Position numbers and translations under genes: made by a program
Source of the DNA: Oxyruncus cristatus
Lineage: Eukaryota; Chordata; Aves; Passeriformes; Cotingidae
Length of the DNA: 64,000 nt
Reading direction: 5' to 3'
Assembly: GCA_013399855.1 (NCBI GenBank)
Contig: VXAY01002920.1
Location: 231,192 to 295,191 of the forward strand
Notes under the pieces: model-generated
The model's database searches: none
What the model was told of the DNA's origin: nothing
The model's input: the letters and a program-made list of their open reading frames with translations, nothing else
Shown: positions 24,513 through 33,131 of the stretch, in pieces
Position numbering within the stretch: the stretch's first letter is position 1
Layout: each line of letters starts with the position of its first letter

Positions 24513-26147
24513 CTTCACTGCTTTACCACCACTGGTTACAACTGAAATGCCAACATAAGGAGCAATTTCCAGTGCTCACAGTGCCCTGTAGAGACACTCA
24601 GTTCCTTTTGCCAGTAACACACATTCCATGAATATATTTACATGGGGATTGGGATCCTGCTGATTGGCAAATCAAAAGTAAAATATGATGTTTCTTCATA
24701 CAGTGTGTGGTGCACAGGAAGGAGCCTGGAGGGACCAGGATGATACGTCCCTAATTTATAAAGAGACCAAAAAACATGGAAAAAGGGCAGAACACTGGAG
24801 TCATGGTAGGCCAAGAAGCTCCTTCTTACCTTATTCTTTGGGAAAAACCCCACAGATTAGGTGAAGCAGAGCAAAGGGAGCCAAAACACTGTAGTAAATT
24901 AAAAAAGGATCTGGAGAAGAACACAAGGAGGTACAGGGAGGCACAGGGTGCTGAGCCAGCACCATCCTCTCCACTTGGATCTGTCAAGGACAACAACACC
25001 TTGCAATGAAAATGTCCCTTACAGCCCAGTTGTTTCACCTCTTAATCTTGTTCCTTCCTCACATCCCCCTTTAGTAACTCAGTGTCATGGAAGAACAAAG
25101 GTTAAGTGGAGATTAAGAACATTTAAGTGAAGATTAAAGTTTAGGAACGAAGAGTAAGTAAAAAGTCCTGAGTAGGAAATCCATTTGTGGCAAGGAGCTG
25201 CTGTAACAGTGCCCAGAACAGCAATTTCCCTCTGTCCAGTCATGTGTAATCCCCAAAATTGATCCTGAGTGGAGCCGAGTGGCTTGTGCCTATGCTGCTG
25301 AGGTCTCTAGGCTGCTCTTACCACTTCCAAATCAACTCCAAATCAACCTTCCAGCTGTTCCTCAGCTGGGCAAAGCACTAAAGTCCATCTATAGGTCCTT
25401 CCAATCTGTGCTAATTGAGATTGAACTTTTGATGTTAATTTTCCAGGGTTTTTTTCCAACAGATAATCATCGAAAGGAAAAAAAAAAAAAAAAGGTGGAA
25501 ATTCTTTAAATTCCTGATTCCAACAGCATTTGACATTGTTTCATAAATCCACCCCACAGTTTCTTTCCAGGAGTGATGGCATGAGCATCCCCTGCCTTAT
25601 TTGATATGTTTACACACAAAAGGTTCACTCGGGGGTGCTAATTTGGCTTTTCCGTATTGAATTGCAGGCTGTGAATAAATAAAAATCCACAAATCTGAAA
25701 ATTATGGAAAGGTGTTTGGCTTTTTTTTTTCACAGCGGCGCATTCTGATCCCGACATGTTCGGAGCTGCAGAGCCAGCCTGGCAGCTGCCGGCTCCCCTG
25801 CTCCTCTCCTGCCCCCGCACGGCACCCGGACACGCTCCCGGAGCGCACAGACACCACAGTTGGGAGCGAGCCAGCTCGGGAATCATTAGGGAACGTTTGG
25901 CCACTCTGCTGCCAGCAGGGACAAACAGTCTCTCAAAGAGCTTTTCCGAGGCAGCGTGTGTGGCACTTTTTTCCGCGTGAGCTCCCAGTGAAGTCCCGCT
26001 GAGCCCTTCCCGGCTCCGTGCTTCCCAGAGTTCTGCCACTCCAGCACTCGTGGAAGGGGATTGGAGAAATGGTCCTGCTGGGAATGATCTTTATCCCTGA
26101 GTGCAGGCTCACCTTCCTGGCAAAAGGGCAGATGGAAACGAGCAGAA

Positions 26148-26383
26148 GAGAATCGTTTAGGTTGGAAAGGTCATCCAACCATAAACAAGTCCACCACTTG
26201 TTCCCTGGGAGAAGAGCCCGACCCCTCCGGCTCCCCCCTCCTGTCAGGGAGTTGCAGAGAGTGAGAAGGTCCCTCCTTAGCCTCCTTTTCTCCAGGCTGA
26301 GCCCCCCCAGCTCCCTCAGCTGCTCCTGCTGCTCCAGCCCCTTCTCCAGCTCCGTTCCCTTCCCTGGACACGCTCCAGCCCCT
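26148..26383 (-). mobile_element. CR1 fragment
   Basis: Reverse-oriented CR1. It runs from 'gaatcgtttaggttggaaagg' through 'ctcccccctcctgtcagggag', 'ctccttttctccaggctgagc' and 'ctccctcagctgctcctgctg' to 'ggacacgctccagcccc'. It has an internal deletion between the tail and the mid-3' block. Confidence 0.85.
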
Positions 26384-27389
26384 CATTACTTGCTCTGTGC
26401 AGTTGGCTGTGATTTCCTTTTGCTGTGGGTGTTTGTCTCGGGAATTCATTGTTGGGTGAGCTGGGTCTTGCCTGTCATAAAATCCCTTATCCTAGTCAAA
26501 ATGGAGCTGTGCAGTGTCCCTGGGTGGGTCAGGTGTGGCTGTGGTGCCCACACAGCTGCTCTGTGGTGAAGCAGAGCTAGTGAAGCTGTGGTCAATGTGG
26601 GACAATGTAGGGAGTGGGAGCTTTCCTGGAAATCCTCTCCAAAGGCCTGCCTCTGGAAGTATCTCATAGACACCCTTGGCTGGCTCCTCAGAGGGGAGGA
26701 TGAAGAGGGGATGCTTTCCAAAGTGAAAGCTGACGGAGCCTGGTGGTCTCCGGTGACGTGCCCACCTCCATCCAGCACGTCTCCGTGATGACATGACTCT
26801 TTTGTTGGCTCTTTCCAACCTCGGCATTTCCCGCCAACATCCAAACAGTGCTGCTGGACCCGGAGCAGGGAGGGCTGCACAGAGGGAATGTCCTGTGGGT
26901 GGAATATCTGCTGGAGAGCTGCCATGAGCAGATTATCCTCAGAACCACAGCACGGGCAAATTTGCCGTGACGCTACACAGGAGCAGTTACAGGAACAACT
27001 TGTTGCTCAGAGATGAGACATTCAGACGTGGGGCTTTCCTGATGACATCCCAGTGGCTGCCCTGGAGAGGAGGAAGCAGATCCCATCTCCAGAAGGGCTG
27101 ATAACCTCTCTGGGATACCAGGATACCAGGAGAATAAAACTGTCAATGCCTTCCCCAAAGCCGTGCTGCTCCTTCTATCCCAGATAACAGCTCTTCCTAA
27201 CCAGGATGGTTCTAGGTAAGGATCAGCTTCTGGGATGCATAAAGGTACTGTCAGGAGAGTGGGGTAGCACCAGGAGAAGTGGCTCTGGTTGCCCCCCCAG
27301 CTGCCAGGACTCAAAAAGGAGGTATCTATATAGGCACTGGCATCTCTACAGAAGCGTCAGCAAGTTCCAGCCAATAGAAGAAGAAACCA

Positions 27390-27677
27390 CTCCATGCAGA
27401 ACCTGAGGGAACGGCTGGAGCTGTGTCAGGGCAGGGGCAGGTTGGGTCTCAGGAAAAGGTTCTTCCCCCAGAGGGTGGTTGGGCACTGAACAGGCTCCCC
27501 AGGGCAGTGGGCACAGCCCCAAGGCTGCCAGAGCTCCAGGAGGGTTTGGACAACACTTTCAGGTACAAGGTGGAATTCTTGGAGCTGTGCAGGGCCAGGA
27601 GTTGGACTGGATGATCCTTGTGGGTCATTTCCAGCTAGGGACATTCCAAGATTCTATGATTCCATGATTCTGTGATG
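27390..27677 (+). mobile_element. CR1 3' end fragment with intact tail
   Basis: Forward CR1 3' end: 'gggcaggggcaggttgggtctcag', 'agaggttcttccccc'-type block, 'caggctccccagggcagtgg', 'ttggactggatgatccttg' and the terminal tail 'gattctatgattccatgattctgtgat'. The tail repeats are well preserved. Confidence 0.9.
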
Positions 27678-28731
27678 GCAGACACCTCATCAGTGATGGT
27701 GACAGAGGGAGAGCTGCGGAGGTGTGGCTGCTCCCAGCAGCAAGGGCAGGTCACCACTATCCATTCAAATTCCTTTCATGTGACTCACACCCCAACAGCA
27801 ATCCCACACCACATCCAGGAAATGTTTGGTTCAGTAACTAAGAAGCTTAGGAGTTCCAACACTTCCTTCTGAAGCTGTTGTGGAAATCACAAGTGAGCTA
27901 TGAGCAATCACAGGTCAGAGCAACTGTTCTGGTCAGAAATGAGAGCTTTCCTGAAAGGAGAAAATACATACGAGGGTTATGTGCAATAAATGGCTTTCCT
28001 GGGCCTCCACAAAACAACTAAACAAGTGATAACTGATACAGAGATGGAAGGGGAATGTGTGGCTGCCATGTAGTGCAGACCTGACTGAAGGTATTCTGGA
28101 TATGACCCCAAGTCTGCAAAGAGCTTTTCGCTCTCTTGCTGTGTTATGGGTTTGCTTGTTCTAAAACTAAACACGAATTTTTTCCCTTCCCCCTGCCTCA
28201 CGGTGTGTGTGTGGGGGTGGGGGTGGGGTGATGTTTGAATGGGCAGGCTGGTTTTGCCTTGGGTATTTTCAAAAAACACAGAAGAAGTGGCCACAGTTTG
28301 ACATTCCAAGCTAATAGCTCAGGGAGAGGGGAAAGAGGACACTCAGTTTTTGGTGGCTGCGGGGACAAGGAAGGGTGTGTGTGGCAAGAGCTGGGAGGCT
28401 GCTTTGTTCTCAGGCTGGCTGCCTAGTTTGCTGGCACGTTTTTTTTTCCTGCCCCTGCCCCGCCTGGGTGGACTTTGCTTGGATTTCATCGGAGAGGAAC
28501 TATTTTTGTTTTTGGGAAGAGAGAGAGAGACACCTTTGTTTTTCCCTTCCCTGGCTCCTGTGTTTTTGGCAGCAGTTTTGGTGCACCTCTGCGAAGGAAA
28601 GGGGGAGTCACGCGGCCAGCAGCAGACATCGTGAGTCCCCTTTGGGAAGAACCCTTTCTTTCTTATTTACCCCCTCCCTCACCCCCCAAACACACCCAAG
28701 GGGCCTCCACGTGGTGACCGCCAGAGCCCAA

Positions 28732-28806
28732 CAGCGCCCCCTGCCGACAGACCCCGAGCACAGCAGGCTCTGACCTCCAGCGATCCAACAGCGCCCCCTG
28801 CTGACT
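28732..28806 (-). promoter_or_regulatory. Tandem pair of CTCF-type motifs
   Basis: Two copies of CAGCGCCCCCTGC are spaced 57 bases apart (28732-28749 and 28789-28806). Read on the minus strand they are GCAGGGGGCGCTG with upstream TCAGCA or TCGGCA, close to the CTCF consensus CCACCAGGGGGCGCT. Both point left, toward TRA2B. The segment between them shows some further similarity, so the pair may come from a short duplication. Function is inferred from the motif only. Confidence 0.5.
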
Positions 28807-30239
28807 GTGGTTAGAATCGCACCAGAGGCACAAACTGAACTGTTCACTTTTCATTGAAAGGGATTTTTGGGTATAGGGCTGTTGTTCGGTTGGGGTTTTG
28901 TTTTGTGTTTTTTTGTCGTTCTGCCAATACACATATATCCTTTAATAAAGGGCTGTTATTTTCTTTTTCTCCACACTTTTCTCAATTGGAGACTCTTAAT
29001 TTTGGATTTACAATTGCTTAGAGGGAGGAGTTTTGGTCTTCCTCATACTCACCCTCCTTAGCAAAACACTTCTGTCTCATTAAACTGAGACATGCTCCCA
29101 CAGAACCAAGAAGTGACCACAACCCACCACCAGGAATTAGGGGGTGAGATGGGACTTCATCCATCCCTGCTCTGGAACACTGAAAGACTGGATAGATTGA
29201 AAGTTCCAGGAATATTGAAAGATCCAGGGCTGTGAGCGGGGCATGGATGTGCCATGGATTGTAGGTGATCCTGATGAGGCCATGTTGTCCCAGACCTCAG
29301 AGGTTCTCCTGTTCCTATCTCCATGCCCTTCACAAGTCGATACACATTATTTAACCTCTCTCCTTTTAAAATACCAGGGAGGAGGTTTGCCCGAGGTGAT
29401 TATTGATGCTACTTGCAGTATTAAACTTGGGAATAAAATTGATTTTATTTAATTAACCTGAATGAAACAAACATTTGTGCATTTGTGCATTTATGCATCA
29501 GACCCAGGAGAGTGACAGAGCAGACAGTGTACAGTTAAACTGCGTGACCTGTGCTTTTGCCAGCAGAATGAGCACAAAAATCTCTCTGTGGCATCTAGAG
29601 AAGATTCCTTAATCTCCTTAACCTGTCTCAGTGACAGGCTTCACTGCCAAGAGGGTAGCAAAGCATGGCTGGGGTTGGGATTGCACAGCTAAGTGGTTGA
29701 AAACATGCTCAGGTGTTTCCATGTTCCACTGTAAGTGAAAACAGCCTGGGATTTGGAGAACAAAAGTATTGCAATGCCATGGACATTGGTGTCCCTTGGA
29801 TCCTGCAGCTGCCCTCACTGAGACACAGCGAGGCACCCAGATCCTGGGTCTCAGAGGCACCTCATGCTACCTGGGCTGTGGACAGCTGTACACAGAAAAC
29901 CAGGAATTCCCCAAAATTGCTCCATCTGCCTCCAAGTGTGTGTATCGAGCTCTAAAGTCTCATGCCCCCCCTGCACTCTGGCCCCCAGCCCGGGGTTGCG
30001 GCTGCCCATGGGTGTGAGAGCAGCCCGGTGTTGAGAGAGGAGGGAAATACAGTGGGATGATCTGCTTAACCCACTTACCCACATTTTTCCTGAAAAGTGC
30101 ATGCCCATTGATCGCAATAAACACATTGCTCAGTTCTTCTCTTATCCAGGAGTGTGGCCATCAGGAGGGAAGGGAGCTCGGTGCCAACCCATCTCTCTCC
30201 ACACAGGACCATAAACAAGGGTTCACTTCCAATGTGTTT

Positions 30240-30345
30240 CATAGAATCATAGAATCACTAAGGTTGGAAAAGCTCTCCAAGATCCTCCAGTCCAACCATC
30301 AACCCAGCACTACTGTGTTCACCACTGGCTCATACCAGGAATAGT
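30240..30345 (-). mobile_element. CR1 3' tip
   Basis: The plus strand reads 'catagaatcatagaatcact', then 'aaggttggaaaagctctcca' and 'gatcctccagtccaacc': the CR1 tail in reverse orientation, with two clear terminal repeats. Confidence 0.85.
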
Positions 30346-30359
30346 GTGGCATCAGGACC

Positions 30360-30898
30360 AGGGCAGGGATTGTCCCCCTGTGCTGGCCTGGCTGAGGAAC
30401 CTCCAGTGCCATGTCCAGGTCTGGGCCCTTCAGTTCAGGAAGGACATGGAGGGGCTGGAGCGTGTGCAGGGAAGGGAACGGAGCTGGGAAGGGGCTGGAG
30501 CAGCAGGAGCAGCTGAGGGAGCTGGGGGGGCTCAGCCTGGAGAAAAGGAGGCTCAGGGGGGACCTTCTGGCTCTGCAACTCCCTGACAGGAGGGGGGAGC
30601 TGGGGGGGGTCGGGCTCTGCTCCCAGGGAACAAGGGCCAGGACAAGGGGAAACGGCCTCAAGCTGTGCCAGGGGAGGTTCAGGCTGGATATTAGGGAAAA
30701 TTTCTTCACTAAAAGAGTTCTTAAGCATTGGAAGGGGCTGCCCAGGAAGGTGGTGAAGTCCCCATCCCTGGAGGTGTCCAAGGAATGACTGGACATGGCA
30801 CTCAGTGCTCTGGGCTGGGGGACAAGGTGGGCATCGGGCACAGGCTGGACTTGAGGATCTTGGAGGTCTTTTCCAACCTCAGTGATTCTGTGATTTTG
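30360..30898 (+). mobile_element. CR1 3' fragment with intact tail
   Basis: About 540 bases of CR1 from the C-terminal reverse transcriptase region ('gtccaggtctgggcccttcag') through the 3' UTR to 'ccaacctcagtgattctgtgatt'. It sits almost head to head with the reverse CR1 tip at 30240. About 150 bases are nearly identical to the copy at 60627. Confidence 0.92.
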
Positions 30899-31535
30899 TA
30901 ACCCATGACCACAAATGCCACATCCACACTCCTGATCCCTTCCATTCGCACTGTTGCACCCAAACACCAACACAACCAACCAACCTCCCACCAGCCCTCA
31001 TCCCACAGTTGTTCCTGCTGCTGGATAAGGTGGAAACACACAGAAAAACATTAGGAAATGTTGCATTAATGCCTTTTTTTCCGACTGTTTTTGGTAACCA
31101 CACCACTTCTCCAGGCCTTTTCATTCCAGCTCTCCCATTCAACCACTGAAGCTATACCCCTGAAGATGTAAACTGTATCATAAGGTGGTGTAGAATCCCA
31201 GTAGTCCAGGACTGGATTCCTGAAGGACTTTGGCTCTGTAAGAATGAGTCCCGAGCTGCTTGACTCCTGACTTTGGTTCAAAGGTGGCCTTAGTTTTCTT
31301 ATTGCCTCACAGGATAAGAGCAGTAAGAAACTGTTGCGCTGTATTAATCATTCCTGAGAGAGCCATTAACTCTTATTTGTACAAAACTTATTTTTCAAGG
31401 GCTAAACTATCACCCTTTGGAACATTTAGGAGTTGACTGAGGAGAACCCGGTCAGAAATATTTATTATAGGAAATGTGGATATATTTTATTTATGCACAC
31501 TTCATTCATATATAGATGTAGGGATACACTTCATA

Positions 31536-31546
31536 CATAGGGATAC
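31536..31546. repeat. Target-site duplication, right copy on element strand
   Basis: CATAGGGATAC directly adjoins the 3' end of the RTE element and is repeated exactly at 32432-32442 beyond its 5' end. The surrounding sequence contains related 'tagggatacac' phrases, so slight uncertainty remains about the true boundary. Confidence 0.7.
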
Positions 31547-32431
31547 CATCATCATCATGGCCAGGCTTCGCGAACGAAGATTTGGGAAGGGCTCTACCCA
31601 CGTTTGTTGCAAGCGCGTTGGTGGCTAAAAAGGCCAATACGAGGTAGGCAAGTCCGATTGCAGAAGGCACAGCAGAAAGACTCCTTAGATGGTATATTCT
31701 GCAAGGCACGGTTCTTTCTGCGTTGTCTTTTCTCCTCAAGGGTGATCCTGCCTGCTTTCTCAAAAGCATCAGCCAGAGTAGACCAGTTATGGTGGTCAAT
31801 ATGGCCAAGGCTGAGATGTTGTTTCAGGGAGTCCTTGTATCTTTTCTTCGGGGCTTCTCTCTTGCGGCAGCCGGTGGCAAGTTCCCCATAAAGCAGGATC
31901 TTAGGGAGGTGGTGGTCCTTCCTCCTGGAGACGTGCCCTGCCCAACGCAGCTGTGTTCTCAGTAACATGGCCTCAATACTTGTGACTGCTGCTTGTTCAA
32001 GAACGGATGTATTGGTCACATAATCTGACCAGTGGATGTTTATAATGCGGTCAGAGTGACCTGTCGGCAGAGTTTTGAGTTTGGGAAGAATAGAGTTTTT
32101 GATCATGAAGCCAACACCTGAGAGATGTTTTTCAGTTCTGGGCTTACCTGACCAAAAGAGTGTGGAACCGGCACCATGTTCTCTGAGGCTTCCTTCCTTG
32201 TGAAGGCGAACTTCACCGAGAGCAGCAATGTCGATGTTGAGACGAGCTAGTTCATGGGCAATTAGGGCAGAACGTCGCTCAGGACGTCCGCTATCCGCAG
32301 AATCGAGCATGGTTCTGANGAATCGAGCACGGTTCTGATGTTCCAACATGCTAGAGTTAATTTAGGTACACCTTTGGAGGCAGGTGCATGCCTATGTCTT
32401 TTGATCTTTGTGCAACCGCACTGTAAGAAAA
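31547..32431 (-). mobile_element. RTE-type LINE, internally deleted copy
   Basis: An 885-base element on the minus strand, flanked by an exact 11-base target-site duplication and ending in an (ATG)n-type tail (gccATGATGATGATG). Its frame begins with the start of an apurinic endonuclease domain ('LTLACWNIRT', 'RPERRSALIAHELARL', 'DIAALGEVRL'), then jumps to the C-terminal tail found after the reverse transcriptase in RTE-like LINEs ('TQLRWAGHV', 'KKRYKDSLKQHLS'), ending in a C2H2 finger ('CAFCNRTC', 'GLFSHQRAC'). The whole reverse transcriptase is missing. RTE LINEs of the AviRTE group occur patchily in birds; assignment to AviRTE is an inference. Confidence 0.85.
31594..32349 (-). pseudogene. 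RTE ORF remnant: endonuclease start fused to C-terminal zinc-finger tail
   Basis: An open frame of about 250 codons. Residues up to about 100 match the N-terminal part of the endonuclease domain. The join falls after 'HSDRIINI', where the sequence continues directly as the post-RT tail 'HWSDYVTNTSVLEQAAVTS'. The catalytic reverse transcriptase is absent, so the element cannot move on its own. Upstream, a 20-base direct duplication with one N (32301-32340) breaks the frame between 'WNIRTVLD' and 'SADSGRPERR'. Apart from that the frame is clean, so either the copy is fairly recent or the deleted form was itself mobilised. Confidence 0.8.
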
Positions 32432-32442
32432 CATAGGGATAC
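32432..32442. repeat. Target-site duplication, left copy on element strand
   Basis: CATAGGGATAC, identical to 31536-31546, immediately outside the 5' end of the RTE element. It defines the insertion boundary. Confidence 0.7.
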
Positions 32443-32559
32443 ACTTTACACATATATAGGTATGTAGGGAGATATAGGGATGTATGTGTAAACTCAGATA
32501 TAAATTTACACACTCGTGAGTTACTCCAAGAGGGAGTGGGTTCAAATGGAAAAAGAGTA

Positions 32560-32780
32560 GGTTTAGATGGGATTTTAGGAAAGAATTCTTCCCTGTGAGG
32601 GTGTGAGGCCCTGACACAGGTTGCCCAGAGAAGCTGTGGCTGCCCCATCCCTGGAAGCGTTCCAGGCCAGGTTGGACAGGGCTTAGAGCAACCTGGAATA
32701 GGGGAAGGTGCTGGAATGAGGTCGTAATGAGACGATCTTTAAGGTCCCTTCCAACCCAAATAGCTCCATGATGACTCCAT
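32560..32780 (+). mobile_element. CR1 3' fragment
   Basis: It contains 'gggattttaggaaagaattctt', 'ggttgcccagagaagctgtgg', 'ctgccccatccctggaagcg', 'ggttggacagggctt' and the end block 'aaggtcccttccaacccaaat'. The terminal 8-base repeats are degraded ('ctccatgatgactccat'). Confidence 0.88.
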
Positions 32781-32894
32781 AATACAAATATACATCCACA
32801 AAGAGGCAGCTGTACATACAAACCATGCTCTGAGCAAGATATAATTAAACGACTAATCGGATTTACACCTAAATATGACTAAATAACTCAAACT

Positions 32895-33131
32895 GTGCCT
32901 GTTGTCGCGGCCGGGCCGAGCTGGGCACAGCCGAGCCGCGCCGGGCCGTGCCAGGCCCCAGCGAGGCCCGGCGATGCTGCGCCGGGCCTGGAGGAGGCGG
33001 TGCCTCCGTCCCCGGCGCTTCGGAGCCTGCCCCGGCCGGGCGGAGCCTGAGGGCGGCCGGAGCCGCCCCTGGAAGCCGCGGGGGCCCGGCCCGGCATGAG
33101 GCTGAGCCGGGCGGCCGTGCTCCGGCAGGCC
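32895..33131 (+). promoter_or_regulatory. CFAP410: CFAP410 CpG-island promoter / first exon region
   Basis: An abrupt change from AT-rich to extremely CpG-rich sequence ('gccgggccgagc', 'gccgcgccgggcc') immediately precedes the CFAP410 start codon and runs into the assembly gap. No TATA box is seen. This is typical of a housekeeping or ciliary gene promoter; the transcription start is not determinable from sequence. Confidence 0.6.
32974..33099 (+). promoter_or_regulatory. Upstream ORF overlapping the CFAP410 start (ATGA)
   Basis: An upstream ATG at 32974 opens a 41-codon Arg-rich frame that stops at TGA 33097-33099. That stop overlaps the CFAP410 ATG (33096-33098) in an ATGA arrangement. 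If the transcript starts upstream of 32974, scanning ribosomes would meet this frame first, and the overlap could favour reinitiation. The peptide resembles no known protein. Whether the mRNA includes it is unknown. Confidence 0.35.

Larger units (their letters stand above)
22371..31535. other. Intergenic region between TRA2B and the RTE element
   Basis: No exon of a recognisable gene was seen. The stretch carries CR1 fragments in both orientations (listed separately), an A15 run at about 25479, a GT/GGGGT-rich tract near 28202-28230 and the CTCF-type pair at 28732-28806. The GC-rich block at 25735-25990 and the pyrimidine-rich block at 28440-28700 have no clear open frame. Confidence 0.5.

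Noticed and set aside
25735..25990. GC-rich block as a first exon of an unknown gene
   Set aside because: No supported splice donor with a conserved frame, no recognisable protein, and CpG density lower than at the real promoters in the window.
28200..28232. GT/GGGGT-rich stretch as a G-quadruplex or Z-DNA element
   Set aside because: It is short and common in vertebrate intergenic DNA, and nothing nearby gives it a role.
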